The notes: generated by a model from the letters alone, not told the origin. A DNA stretch of 29,707 nucleotides from an uncultured Mycoplasmatota bacterium (GCA_900549625.1 URPE01000015.1:1-29707); one strand, 5' to 3'; positions 15,885-24,723 are shown, counted from the first letter of the stretch. Numbers and translations: made by a program.

Positions 15885-16805
15885 TTATATCCTTTCTACA
15901 ATTCTTAATTTAGCACTAGCGCTACGTGAGTTTTCCCTTAATTCTTCTTCACTAGGTAAAATTGGTTTTTTATTTATAAGTTTTATAAGTGGTTTATACT
16001 CAAGAGGTATTTCTGGCAACCCTTTAAGTATTTCTAAGGTTTCACTATATTTTTTAAATATTTGTTTTACAATCCTATCTTCTAGAGAATGAAAAGTAAC
16101 AACTACTATTCTTCCTCCTTTATTGAGCATCTTTATACATTCTGGTAAAACTGTTTCTATTTCTTTTAATTCAGCATTAACTTCTATTCTAATAGCTTGA
16201 AATATTTGTCTTTCAGGGTGATTTTTATAATAATAGTTAGCCCCGACCGCCTGCTTTATAATTTCACATAACTCAAATGTTGTTTCAATACTTTTAGTTT
16301 CTCTTATTCTTACTATTTCTTTAGCAATAAAAGGACTTTTCTTTTCTTCCCCATAACGATAAAATATATTTTTTAATTCAAGATAAGAATAGTTATTTAC
16401 TACTTCGTAAGCACTTAGTGGTGCATCTTTATCCATACGCATATCTAGTCTTTCATCACGCATAAAAGAAAACCCTCTATTTTCATCTAACTGAGGTGAA
16501 CTAACACCTAAGTCAAACAAGAATCCATCGACATGTGTTATTCCTTTTTCTTTTAAAATCTCTGGTATTTTAGAAAAAGATGAATGAACTATCTCATAGT
16601 TAGAGCCTATTTCTTCTAATACACCCCTAGAATAGGAAATTGCCTCCATATCACGATCAAAAGCATATAAAAACCCTTTATTTATTTTTTTTAATATGGC
16701 ACTAGAATCTCCTGCATAACCAAGTGTCCCATCCACAATAACACTATTATCATGTAAATTAAGTCCATTAATTGACTCACTTTTTAAAACTGTATAATGT
16801 TTCAT
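15885..16805 (-). CDS. rsmH: 16S rRNA (cytosine1402-N4)-methyltransferase
   Basis: RsmH (MraW) methylates C1402 in the ribosomal P site. The sequence shows HYTVLKSESINGL, the SAM-binding loop VDGTLGYAGDSSAIL (about residue 23-37), DGFLFDLGVSSPQLD, RGFSFMRDERLDMRM, FQAIRIEVNAEL and VVTFHSLEDRIVK. All are strongly conserved in the family. The length of 306 aa is normal. It follows mraZ after 9 bases and precedes ftsL, the ancestral dcw order. Confidence 0.97.
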   Translation of the reverse strand: MKHYTVLKSESINGLNLHDNSVIVDGTLGYAGDSSAILKKINKGFLYAFDRDMEAISYSRGVLEEIGSNYEIVHSSFSKIPEILKEKGITHVDGFLFDLGVSSPQLDENRGFSFMRDERLDMRMDKDAPLSAYEVVNNYSYLELKNIFYRYGEEKKSPFIAKEIVRIRETKSIETTFELCEIIKQAVGANYYYKNHPERQIFQAIRIEVNAELKEIETVLPECIKMLNKGGRIVVVTFHSLEDRIVKQIFKKYSETLEILKGLPEIPLEYKPLIKLINKKPILPSEEELRENSRSASAKLRIVERI

Positions 16806-16814
16806 AAGACCCTC

Positions 16815-17237
16815 CTATTCTAGTAAATTTTCTGTAATATCTTCTAAGTGTTCTTCTGTTTTACGCATCTCATCGGCATAGTCTTTTGCATTCCAAATTT
16901 CTGCGTGATCATTAACACCTATAACAACACATTCTATATCTAAATTAGCATAACTAATAAGTGAACTACTAATCATTACTCTTCCTTGTTTATCTGTTAC
17001 CCCCAAAATAGCATTAGCAAAAAAACTACGCATCATAGCTCTTGTATCTTTTTTAGTAAATGAAAGTGTCTTTAATTTATTAACAATTTCTTGCCAAGCA
17101 TCTGCACTATAAACATACAAACACTTTTCAATACCCTTTGTAATGATAAAGTCAGAACCTAATAAATTTCGAAACTTAGATGGTATAACAATACGCCCTT
17201 TTTCATCAAGGTTATGATGATATTCCCCCATGAACAT
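16815..17237 (-). CDS. mraZ: MraZ transcriptional regulator of the dcw cluster
   Basis: MraZ is an AbrB-fold DNA-binding protein that binds direct repeats in its own promoter. I start it at the ATG at 17235-17237 (140 aa): MFMGEYHHNLDEKGRIVIPSKF is the classic N-terminus, and a longer GTG reading would run through the operator repeats. The second AbrB-like half is at DKQGRVMISSSLISYANL. It heads the mraZ-rsmH-ftsL-ftsI transcript. The C-terminal tail is charged. Confidence 0.95.
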   Translation of the reverse strand: MFMGEYHHNLDEKGRIVIPSKFRNLLGSDFIITKGIEKCLYVYSADAWQEIVNKLKTLSFTKKDTRAMMRSFFANAILGVTDKQGRVMISSSLISYANLDIECVVIGVNDHAEIWNAKDYADEMRKTEEHLEDITENLLE

Positions 17238-17243
17238 ATTATC

Positions 17244-17275
17244 ACCACTTTCTACCACATTCTACCACTTTCCAT
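17244..17275 (-). promoter_or_regulatory. MraZ operator, three direct repeats
   Basis: On the minus strand three copies of (A/T)GTGGT(A/G) recur every 10 bases (AAGTGGTAGA, ATGTGGTAGA, AAGTGGTGAT). This spacing and the AAAGTGG core match the MraZ boxes described in Mollicutes and related species. They sit between the -10 and the start codon, so MraZ binding could act on transcript initiation or elongation. Confidence 0.75.
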
Positions 17276-17279
17276 AATT

Positions 17280-17308
17280 ATCTTATCTTTTTTTTCTCTT
17301 TTTGTAAA
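17280..17308 (-). promoter_or_regulatory. Promoter of mraZ-rsmH-ftsL-ftsI
   Basis: On the minus strand TTTACA (17303-17308) is followed by a 17-base spacer and TAAGAT (17280-17285), immediately upstream of the three MraZ boxes. Confidence 0.55.
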
Positions 17309-17334
17309 GTTCTACCCCTATATATAAAGATTAA

Positions 17335-17366
17335 AAAATCAACTTTACATTAAAGTTGACATTTTT
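17335..17366. terminator. Bidirectional terminator after the polytopic membrane protein gene
   Basis: TCAACTTTA (17339-17347) pairs perfectly with TAAAGTTGA (17351-17359) across a 3-base loop. T runs follow on both strands. The membrane-protein stop codon (17350-17352) lies inside the hairpin. It separates that gene from the mraZ promoter. Confidence 0.75.
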
Positions 17367-18984
17367 TAATCTTTTTAACTAATACATAAATAAGTAATAA
17401 TATTAATGTTGTAAGGGAAATGTACATACATATTCTATATGTATTAGTCCCTTTATATTTTAATTTATAACTGCCACTTGTAACATGACTAGCTAAGAAA
17501 CCATTTCCATTAGAAAACAAAGGTATTGTCTCTCCATCCTCACGTACTAACTCATAACCAAAGTAAAATATTCTTGGCATTTCAATAGTTACTACATCAT
17601 CACTTATAACTTTAAATTCTAAATCTGGCACTTTATTTAAAGTGGTTTCTACACTACCCTTACCATCTGTTATAACTACGTCTTGTCCTCTACTATTGTA
17701 ATAATCTAAATTGCTTTCCATATCAACTGGCAAATACTCTCTTTGCCACCCCATACCATAAACATAATTTAAAGAATTAATATCCACTATATCATCACTA
17801 GCAAAATGAATAGCCGTAAACCCTGATATTATAAGACCTAAAATAACTACTAAATAAATAATTTTACTTTTACAATCTTTTAAAGCCATAGGCGCTATAA
17901 AAGAAACTCCCAGAATAACAAGCGTTACAAGTCGCCACCCAAATTGAATCATAAACATTGTATAAGGCATAATAATCCATGGAAAATAAACCGTTGAAAG
18001 CCACAAACTAAAACATGTAAATAAAAATACTAATTTAACTTTTTCATCTTTCAAACTATTACGATAATATTTAAAGAACGCTACTAATAAAGTAATTGTT
18101 ATTATACTTAAATAAAAATATATCTTATCTTTAGCAAAAAACCAAAAATATTCAAATCCCCATAAAGCTGTATGTTGTACACCAAGTGACATCACCCATT
18201 TTTGATAAACGCGGTAATTACCAAACAACTTATGTTCAAATAAAGGTTCAAAGAAAAATAAAGTTAACAATAATACTAATATTGAAGCTTTTATAAATGG
18301 TATTAAAAATTCTTTTTTAAATACTTTCTTATAAAAGAACAACATACTTACGCCAAGTATTAAAGTAAAATATATCATCATTGTAAAATGTGATAATATA
18401 CCCCCTACATAACCAATTATAAATAAAGGATAAAATAGTTTCTTATTACCCTCTAGTAACTCTTTAACACTAGTAATTATAAGAGGTAAGAACACAAACA
18501 ATAAAGCCTCTGCTTCACTATCCCTTACATATATTTCATCAATATGATAACTACTACTAATATAAATTAAAGAAGATATAAAACTAAGTAATTTATTATT
18601 TGAAAACCTATATGCACTATAATACATACTTAACCCACTTAAAAATAGCACTAACAAATGCATAACTTTCATCGCATCTATTACTGATACATTAAAAAAA
18701 CTAAGTCCATAAGCTAAATATGCGGTCAATATATGTATTAAAGGCGGGTAAAAAAGTCTTGTCCCATAACCAAAATTATTAGCAATATTAGGTACAATTT
18801 TCATTGTCATACCATTTAAAAAATTGGCTTTTATTTCCTCTACTATAACACTTATATTACTAACATGAAAAAGTGTATCATTATTTATATGATAAGGATT
18901 AATAAATAATGGTATACAAAATAATAATGAAACCAAAAGTATCCCTAATACCATCACATAATGTTTATTTAATTTTTCTATCAT
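17350..18984 (-). CDS. Polytopic membrane protein, GT-C/6-pyruvoyl-tetrahydropterin-synthase-related family
   Basis: The 544-residue protein has about 11-12 hydrophobic helices through residue 390, a soluble domain (about 395-515) and a final helix (about 518-538). The first loop has NDTLFHVSNI followed by NNFGYGTRLFYPPLIH, the pattern of the so-called 6-pyruvoyl-tetrahydropterin-synthase-related membrane family. This group resembles GT-C glycosyltransferases such as YfhO, with an acidic residue in the first outer loop. A role in moving or attaching lipid-linked sugars at the cell surface is plausible but not shown. I start it at the ATG at 18982-18984, 5 bases after AGGTGG; an upstream GTG would bury that site. 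Confidence 0.75.
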   Translation of the reverse strand: MIEKLNKHYVMVLGILLVSLLFCIPLFINPYHINNDTLFHVSNISVIVEEIKANFLNGMTMKIVPNIANNFGYGTRLFYPPLIHILTAYLAYGLSFFNVSVIDAMKVMHLLVLFLSGLSMYYSAYRFSNNKLLSFISSLIYISSSYHIDEIYVRDSEAEALLFVFLPLIITSVKELLEGNKKLFYPLFIIGYVGGILSHFTMMIYFTLILGVSMLFFYKKVFKKEFLIPFIKASILVLLLTLFFFEPLFEHKLFGNYRVYQKWVMSLGVQHTALWGFEYFWFFAKDKIYFYLSIITITLLVAFFKYYRNSLKDEKVKLVFLFTCFSLWLSTVYFPWIIMPYTMFMIQFGWRLVTLVILGVSFIAPMALKDCKSKIIYLVVILGLIISGFTAIHFASDDIVDINSLNYVYGMGWQREYLPVDMESNLDYYNSRGQDVVITDGKGSVETTLNKVPDLEFKVISDDVVTIEMPRIFYFGYELVREDGETIPLFSNGNGFLASHVTSGSYKLKYKGTNTYRICMYISLTTLILLLIYVLVKKIKKCQL

Positions 18985-19013
18985 TAATACCACCTAACCC
19001 TTTAAATTATATA

Positions 19014-19033
19014 GAAAAAAGAGCCTAAGCTCT
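19014..19033 (-). terminator. Terminator of rpmG-efp
   Basis: On the minus strand AGAGC-TTAG-GCTCT followed by TTTTTT ends the efp transcript. The loop contains the efp TAG stop. The stem is only 5 bp but GC-rich for this genome. Confidence 0.65.
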
Positions 19034-19585
19034 ACTAGAATATTTCCCATCACTTGTAGAAATAATAATTCTTTCTCCTTGACTAATAAATAAAGGTACT
19101 TTAACAACATAACCAGTTTCAATAGTCGCATCTTTCATCGCATTATTAGTAGTATTTCCTTTAACAGCTGGTTCAGTCTCAATAATTTCATATTCAACTT
19201 TTTCAGGTAAAGTAACTCCTAATAATTCGCCATCATAATAATCCAACTTAATTTCCATTCCCTCTTTAATAAATTTCTTTTCATACTCTAATTTACTAAC
19301 TGGAACTTCAACTTGATCATAAGTTTCTGTATTCATAAACACATAGTTATCACCATCTGCATATAAAAATTGCATTGGATTATGTTCTACTCTAGCTCTT
19401 TCAATCTTAATATTTGTATTATAAGAATTTTCAACAATAGCCCCTGTTCTTAAATTTTTAAGTTTCATTCTAACAAATGCACTACCTTTACCAGGTTTTA
19501 CATGTTGAAACTCAACGATTTGACATAAATTACCATCAATAATAATTGTCATACCATTTTTAATATCATTAATATTAATATTCAT
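19025..19585 (-). CDS. efp: Translation elongation factor P
   Basis: EF-P enters the ribosomal E site and relieves stalling at polyproline motifs. The 186-residue protein has the three OB-like domains: the KOW domain with the exposed tip PGKGSAFVRMKLKNLRTG, the central part YADGDNYVFMNTETYDQ, and the C-terminal VPLFISQGERIIISTSDGKYSSRA. The tip residue is a Lys (PGKG, about residue 33). The modification pathway (EpmABC or others) is not visible here. Start ATG follows a GAGGTGAG site. It shares a transcript with rpmG. Confidence 0.97.
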   Translation of the reverse strand: MNININDIKNGMTIIIDGNLCQIVEFQHVKPGKGSAFVRMKLKNLRTGAIVENSYNTNIKIERARVEHNPMQFLYADGDNYVFMNTETYDQVEVPVSKLEYEKKFIKEGMEIKLDYYDGELLGVTLPEKVEYEIIETEPAVKGNTTNNAMKDATIETGYVVKVPLFISQGERIIISTSDGKYSSRA

Positions 19586-19597
19586 AAACTCACCTCA

Positions 19598-19771
19598 TTA
19601 TTTTCCAAGTTTTGTTTCTTTAAATACTGTTACTTGATGACAAGTAGGACAATATTTTTTTATTTCCATTTTATCTGGAGTATTCTTTTTATTTTTAATA
19701 GTCGGGCGAATTTGTTTACCACAACGAGAACACTTTAATCCAAAAAATTGTCTGTTTTCATTTTTAGCCAT
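19598..19771 (-). CDS. rpmG: 50S ribosomal protein L33
   Basis: This 57-residue ribosomal protein has two CxxC pairs (CSRC near residue 14 and CPTC near 41), the zinc-binding form of L33. The start MAKNENRQFFGLKCSRCGK and the end HQVTVFKETK are typical. A very strong AAGGAGG site precedes the ATG. It is slightly long (usual 49-54 aa). It is transcribed with efp from the promoter at 19804-19832. Confidence 0.93.
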   Translation of the reverse strand: MAKNENRQFFGLKCSRCGKQIRPTIKNKKNTPDKMEIKKYCPTCHQVTVFKETKLGK

Positions 19772-19803
19772 AAATATAACCTCCTTACATCAAAACTATT
19801 AGT

Positions 19804-19832
19804 ATTTTAGCATAGTTAAAACCTAAGTTCAA
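19804..19832 (-). promoter_or_regulatory. Promoter of rpmG-efp
   Basis: On the minus strand TTGAAC (19827-19832), a 17-base spacer and TAAAAT (19804-19809) precede the rpmG ATG by about 32 bases. Confidence 0.6.
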
Positions 19833-19855
19833 GTAAAAAATAACTAGTTTTTAGC

Positions 19856-20397
19856 CTAGTAAGATATTTCACTTTTAGAAATTTCTATTACTGGTCTAAC
19901 TCCAAAAGTACTATTATTAATAACCTCTGCACTATGAACACGTCTTTCAGCCCCCATACAAACCAAGCATACTTAGGAAGACCAAAACGAGCTGATTCTA
20001 ACCAATACCCATCAAAGGTAGAAGTATTACCATCAGCAAATGAAGTCTTTTCCACAAAGAATAAATAATTATTTAATTCCCCACTTTTCCAAGTTGGTAT
20101 ATAGGTATCAATACTGTTTTTTAGTTCTTGAAAAGTAAGTAACCTAGCCTCATAACTAAAAGCACTTGGAAAAGCATTACCTGCATTATTCTTATTAGTA
20201 CCATACTCATTTTCAATAGCCCTAAATGAATTAGATAAAGTAATATTACTCCAAAGAGAAGTAGTAGGTAATTGTTTTATTGCCAACCTTGGTCCATCCC
20301 CATTTACATCACAATCAAAAGCATCACCTATACTAAGCGTTTTCTCTTTGCCTAGACTTCCATAAATAATCGTCTTTGTTTTGAATACCCAAGACTC
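19856..20397 (-). pseudogene. 5'-truncated, frameshifted pilin-like lectin-domain surface protein
   Basis: The minus strand stays open from 20397 (just after a TAA at 20398-20400) to 19888, with no start codon and ribosome site for a full protein. It encodes ESWVFKTKT, IYGSLGKEKTLSIGDAFDCD, PTWKSGELNNYLFFVEK and FDGYWLESA. At a run of five Gs (19951-19955) the family sequence continues in another frame as AERRVHSAEVINNSTFGVRPVIEIS, ending at TAG 19856-19858. The GVRPVIEIS end parallels IRPVIEV in the 10634-11452 protein, so this is a damaged paralogue. The N-terminal membrane anchor is missing. One extra G would restore the 3' frame. Confidence 0.8.
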
Positions 20398-20460
20398 TTA
20401 CAATACCTTCCTATGTTAATGATTATGGGATGTAAACTACTATTTTCAAAATTTTTTTTG

Positions 20461-21105
20461 CTATTCAAAAGCGTCAATTATATTTTTTAAAAACAAAGCT
20501 ATTTCATCATTCTCTGAATATTTAAAGAAATTTTCTTCAAAATAATCATTATGAACTATACTATATAAATAATCTTTATCCATCTCTTCTAATATACTTA
20601 ATAGATCTCTATTAGTACATTCTTTTATTTTAACAAGATTATCTCTTTGCTTATCTTGTATTTCTTTTCTTTCACTAGGATACCCACTAGCCTCTTCTGT
20701 TTCAAAAAGAGTTGTAAATATTTCTTCTAAAATAATTTCAAAACCAACCCCAAATATTCTCCCATAAGGAATTGAAATAGCATTACCGGCATTAATTTTT
20801 CTAAATAATAAAGCATCAACTTTATCTTTTACATAGCCACAATAAACATTAGGCATCATATTAGAGGCAATACTAGCCCCACATCCAGTAGAACAACCAG
20901 TAATAACAAAGTCTACTGCCCCTGTATTAAGTAAAATACCCGTTAACACCCCAGTTCCTACATAATCAATACTTACTTTACTATTTTCACTTACACCATA
21001 ACAAAATATTTCATGATTATATTTTTGTGCTACTCTTTCTAAAACACTTTTTACATATTCTACTTTCTTTTTTTGACTATTTTCTAATATTAAAGCTATT
21101 CGCAT
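20461..21105 (-). CDS. RpiB/LacA/LacB-family sugar-phosphate isomerase-like protein
   Basis: The central motif DYVGTGVLTGILL ... DFVITGCSTGCGASIASNMM and INAGNAISIPYGRIFG follow the RpiB/LacAB fold, where a Cys/Thr-Gly loop and an Asn-rich stretch form the active site. RpiB enzymes interconvert ribose-5-phosphate and ribulose-5-phosphate; LacAB act on galactose-6-phosphate. Which applies here is unclear. At about 214 aa it is longer than normal RpiB (about 150): residues after about 145 form an extra charged helical tail with no match I recognise. I start at ATG 21103-21105; an ATG at 21118-21120 inside the end of mgtA is possible. It appears to be the last gene of the radical SAM-mgtA transcript. 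Confidence 0.8.
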   Translation of the reverse strand: MRIALILENSQKKKVEYVKSVLERVAQKYNHEIFCYGVSENSKVSIDYVGTGVLTGILLNTGAVDFVITGCSTGCGASIASNMMPNVYCGYVKDKVDALLFRKINAGNAISIPYGRIFGVGFEIILEEIFTTLFETEEASGYPSERKEIQDKQRDNLVKIKECTNRDLLSILEEMDKDYLYSIVHNDYFEENFFKYSENDEIALFLKNIIDAFE

Positions 21106-21110
21106 TTTCT

Positions 21111-23612
21111 TCACATCCATTCTTTATATTTTTTAATATATAATTTTTTTATAGCCATAACTAATACTGTATAAAAAGCAGTTACCAATAATATAACTAA
21201 ATAATAATTAATTGGTAATATGACAAAATTAAATGACTTAATACTACTTAAAACAATTGGGGTTAAAATAGTACCAACTAGTGTTATAAGTGTCCCAATA
21301 ATTAGTTTATTACTAGGTCTTGATTCTTTTAAAGATTTACTAGTTCGGACAAAATAAATAATAATCGTTTCACTTATAATACATTCAATAAACCATGCTG
21401 TTTGAAAGTACTCTGGTGTTCTATAACCAAGTACAAACCAAAACATAATAAAGGCAAGCACATCACATATACTACTTGTAATACCCATTGTATTCATAAA
21501 TCTTCCCAGTCCATCAGCACTCCACTTACGTGGCTTACTTAAAAATTCTTTATCAACATTATCATAAGGTATCATTATTTGAGAAAAATCAAAAAGAAAA
21601 TCTTGTATGAGCATCTGTATTGGTAAAAGTGGTAAGAAAGGTAAAAATATACTTGCTATTAAAATACTAAATACGTCCCCAAAATCCGCACTCAAAGCCA
21701 TCTTCATATATTTAATAATATTACCGTAAACTCTTCTTCCTTCTACAACACCATCTAAAATAACATCTAAGCTTTTAACAAGTAATATAATATCACTTTT
21801 TTCTTTGGCTATATCCGTTGCCTTAGATACTGATATACCAACATCACTAGTACTTAGCGATAAAGCATCATTTACTCCATCACCCATATATCCAACTGTA
21901 TGCCCAAGACTTTGATACAACTTTACTATTCTTTCTTTTTCACTTGGATTCATTCTTGCATAAACATAGGTTTTATCCATAACTTTTTTTAATTCATCAT
22001 CACTCATTTTACTAACCATTTCCCCTGTTAAGATATTAGAGGTATCAATAAGACAAAGTTCACATATTGTTTTAGTAGCATAAACATTATCACCCGTGAT
22101 TACTCTTGTTGTAACACCTAGGTCTTTTAATTTTGCAATTGTTTTAGAAACATCCTTTTTAGGTGGATCCAAAAACGCCATAAGTCCCTTAAATACTAAA
22201 TTAGTTTCCTTTGCTTCTTGGGTTTTTTTATAGGCTAAAGCAATTACTTGCATTCCCTTTTTCTCAAATGTTTTACTAACTTCATTAATATTATCAACAA
22301 TATCTTTGGTAATTTTTTTTATTTCACCATTTAAACTATAATACTCACAAACATTAATAACATTCTCTAAAGACCCTTTAGTTATTAAAATAGTTTCTTC
22401 ATCATCTTTTAAAAGAACACTCATTAATCTTTTCTCATAATCAAAAGGTATTTCATCTATCTTAGTATAATTATTTTTAACCACAATTTTATTCATTTTT
22501 TCATAATCCATAATCGCGTGATCAATTAAATTCTTTACACCAGAACCATAATAACTATTTAAGTAAGATAATTTAAAAACATCCTCATCATACCCACCTA
22601 AACAATTAACATAATTCATAAGGGTGATATTATCCTTGGTAAGTGTCCCTGTTTTATCTGTACACAATGTATCCATACTACCTAAGTTTTCAATAGCATT
22701 AATATTTTTAACTAATGTATTCTTAGTTTCTAATGTTCTTACTCCTTTAGATAAATTAACATTAACAATCATTGGTAACATAGAAGGCGTAATACCTACT
22801 GCTACACTTAAAGAAAACAAAAATGCTTCTAAATAATCTTTTCTAATAAAGCCATATATAATAAAAACCATTATACTAGTTAGTAGCATATACTTAATTA
22901 AAAGTGCGGTAATATTTTGCATACCCCTATCAAAACTAGTTACTTTATTAGTACTTGCTAAATCTTTGTTCATCCCTCCTAAATAAGTATCCTTACCAAT
23001 ACTTGTTATAAGAAGCTTACCATACCCACTTACAACACTACTGCCAGCAAAACATACATTTTGGGCATTTATTAAATCTTTTTCTTTAGAGTCACAACTG
23101 GTTTTTTCAACTGGCCTACTTTCCCCGGTAAACGGTGCCATATTTAAAAATAAGTCTTTAGCATATATTAATGTGCCATCAGCTGGAATTATAGAACCAG
23201 CATTTATTATAACAATGTCCCCAACACATACATGATCACTTGGAATAATTATTTCTTTTTTGTTTCTTAAAACCATTGACTTACTAACAATTCTTTTTTT
23301 TAATTTTTGATTAAACAAATAACTATGATAATCTTCATAAAATCTTATCATCGCACTTATAAAAGCAATACCTAAAATAATTAGAAAACTTACCACATCA
23401 CTTAAAAACAAATTAATAATAGCAAGCACGATTAATATTAAAATAAACTTATCTTTAAAAGATTTAAAAAGAAACGAAAAAACAGTTTTATGTTCTTCTT
23501 GCTCTATTTTATTTAAACCATACTTTCTTTGTCTAACAAGCGCCTCATTACTAGAAAGTCCATCTACTGAACTACAATATTTTTGAAGTATTTCCTGCGT
23601 ATTTAAAGACAT
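21111..23612 (-). CDS. mgtA: Magnesium-transporting P-type ATPase (MgtA/MgtB, P3B)
   Basis: This P-type ATPase imports Mg2+ using ATP. Motifs: actuator TGES (162-165), phosphorylation site Asp319 in CTDKTGTLT, and hinge GDGVNDALSL. The membrane-domain motif VGITPSMLPMIV and the late IQDFLFDFSQIMIPYDNVD are specific to the MgtA branch. It has about ten membrane helices and normal family length (833 aa from this start). I start it at the ATG at 23610-23612, 8 bases after GGGAG. It is preceded by a perfect 9-bp inverted repeat (23629-23650). No Mg2+ riboswitch can fit in the 43-base leader. Confidence 0.95.
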   Translation of the reverse strand: MSLNTQEILQKYCSSVDGLSSNEALVRQRKYGLNKIEQEEHKTVFSFLFKSFKDKFILILIVLAIINLFLSDVVSFLIILGIAFISAMIRFYEDYHSYLFNQKLKKRIVSKSMVLRNKKEIIIPSDHVCVGDIVIINAGSIIPADGTLIYAKDLFLNMAPFTGESRPVEKTSCDSKEKDLINAQNVCFAGSSVVSGYGKLLITSIGKDTYLGGMNKDLASTNKVTSFDRGMQNITALLIKYMLLTSIMVFIIYGFIRKDYLEAFLFSLSVAVGITPSMLPMIVNVNLSKGVRTLETKNTLVKNINAIENLGSMDTLCTDKTGTLTKDNITLMNYVNCLGGYDEDVFKLSYLNSYYGSGVKNLIDHAIMDYEKMNKIVVKNNYTKIDEIPFDYEKRLMSVLLKDDEETILITKGSLENVINVCEYYSLNGEIKKITKDIVDNINEVSKTFEKKGMQVIALAYKKTQEAKETNLVFKGLMAFLDPPKKDVSKTIAKLKDLGVTTRVITGDNVYATKTICELCLIDTSNILTGEMVSKMSDDELKKVMDKTYVYARMNPSEKERIVKLYQSLGHTVGYMGDGVNDALSLSTSDVGISVSKATDIAKEKSDIILLVKSLDVILDGVVEGRRVYGNIIKYMKMALSADFGDVFSILIASIFLPFLPLLPIQMLIQDFLFDFSQIMIPYDNVDKEFLSKPRKWSADGLGRFMNTMGITSSICDVLAFIMFWFVLGYRTPEYFQTAWFIECIISETIIIYFVRTSKSLKESRPSNKLIIGTLITLVGTILTPIVLSSIKSFNFVILPINYYLVILLVTAFYTVLVMAIKKLYIKKYKEWM

Positions 23613-23628
23613 ATTTACCACTCCCTTA

Positions 23629-23650
23629 TTTTATAATAACAATTATAAAA
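23629..23650. repeat. Perfect 9-bp inverted repeat upstream of mgtA
   Basis: TTTTATAAT (23629-23637) and ATTATAAAA (23642-23650) are exact reverse complements around AACA. It lies between the radical SAM gene and mgtA and contains a TATAAT, so it may be an AT-rich operator, a -10 region or a weak RNA hairpin. Confidence 0.4.
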
Positions 23651-23655
23651 CAAAA

Positions 23656-24723
23656 TTAATAAAATGTCTTATTTTTCTGATAAAGTTTACGGCATAAAGG
23701 CTCATTTCTTGTTCCATAACCCAAAATAGAAATATCTTCTAAGTTATCATATATATTTGGTAATTTAATACTCAAAGATTTAGCTTCTAAGGCATCTATC
23801 TCTTTAAAAGCCGGGCATGGTAAAACAGTTCCATCAAATTTAATATCTAATTTTTGTAGTCCTGCAGTACATTTATGTGAATTTTCTTCCATAAGAGGGA
23901 TCCCAATTCTAACGTTTATGTCATATTTTTTAATATACTCTCGAAGTAAATTCAAAAACTTCATTAATTCTTCATCACTAAGTTTTAATTGTTCTTCGTT
24001 ATCACGTCCTCTTCCTTGAGGCACAAATTTTAAAATATTAATTTGGTTAATATTAATTAAAGATAAAAGACTGATTAACTCTGGTAGTTCCTTAACATTC
24101 GGCCGCATTGGTACAAAATGAATATCTACTAAAATATCTGCTAAAGAAGCATTATAAATAGAATCTAAAACATTACACCGGTTCATATGATTTCTTCCCA
24201 TTAAATAATTATCAACCTCACTTGTATATGCTTGCATATCAAAAACTATTTTAAAAAGACCCGCTTCTTTTAATAATTTAAAATCACTTTTACTAATAGA
24301 AGAAAAAGGTTGTAATTGTAATTTAATTAAACTATCATAATGTTTATTAATACTTTCTATTAAAAAACTATTGTCTGGCTCTCTCTTTAAAACCATTTCT
24401 AAATCTTTTTGTCTTTCCATTTCTATTGTTTTTAATATACTATCATTTACTATCATTTTTTTAAGACCACTAGTAAACAAAACTACCCGAATATTTTTTT
24501 GTTTAGCATACAAGATCATCTTATAAATATCTTTATGTAACATTGGTTCTCCACCACTTAAAGAAAGTTCTTCTATCCCACCATTACTAGAAAAATAATC
24601 AATAACCTCTTTAAACTTATTAAAAGAAATAATATTTTGTTTATCATAACTAGAACGTGAAGAACAAAATAAACACCTATTCGGACAACTTTCAATTATT
24701 TCAAAACATAAATCTTTAATCAT
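23656..24723 (-). CDS. Radical SAM protein with SPASM-like C-terminus
   Basis: The protein carries CX3CX2C (Cys13, Cys17, Cys20 in SCPNRCLFC), SAM-binding LSGGEP (about residue 56-61) and a C-terminal cluster-like region: HKCTAGLQKLDIKFDGTV-LPCPAF and LCRKLY. This is the layout of MoaA/PqqE/anSME-type enzymes with an auxiliary Fe-S site (SPASM/twitch). Such proteins often modify peptides, but no precursor peptide gene is visible next to it. The 355-aa length is normal. Start ATG follows AAGAGGTG. It sits upstream of mgtA with 43 bases between and may share its transcript; the functional link is unknown. Confidence 0.85.
   Translation of the reverse strand: MIKDLCFEIIESCPNRCLFCSSRSSYDKQNIISFNKFKEVIDYFSSNGGIEELSLSGGEPMLHKDIYKMILYAKQKNIRVVLFTSGLKKMIVNDSILKTIEMERQKDLEMVLKREPDNSFLIESINKHYDSLIKLQLQPFSSISKSDFKLLKEAGLFKIVFDMQAYTSEVDNYLMGRNHMNRCNVLDSIYNASLADILVDIHFVPMRPNVKELPELISLLSLININQINILKFVPQGRGRDNEEQLKLSDEELMKFLNLLREYIKKYDINVRIGIPLMEENSHKCTAGLQKLDIKFDGTVLPCPAFKEIDALEAKSLSIKLPNIYDNLEDISILGYGTRNEPLCRKLYQKNKTFY

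Noticed and set aside
23613..23655. Mg2+ riboswitch upstream of mgtA
   Set aside because: The leader is only about 43 bases and holds a simple AT palindrome, too short for an M-box or similar element.
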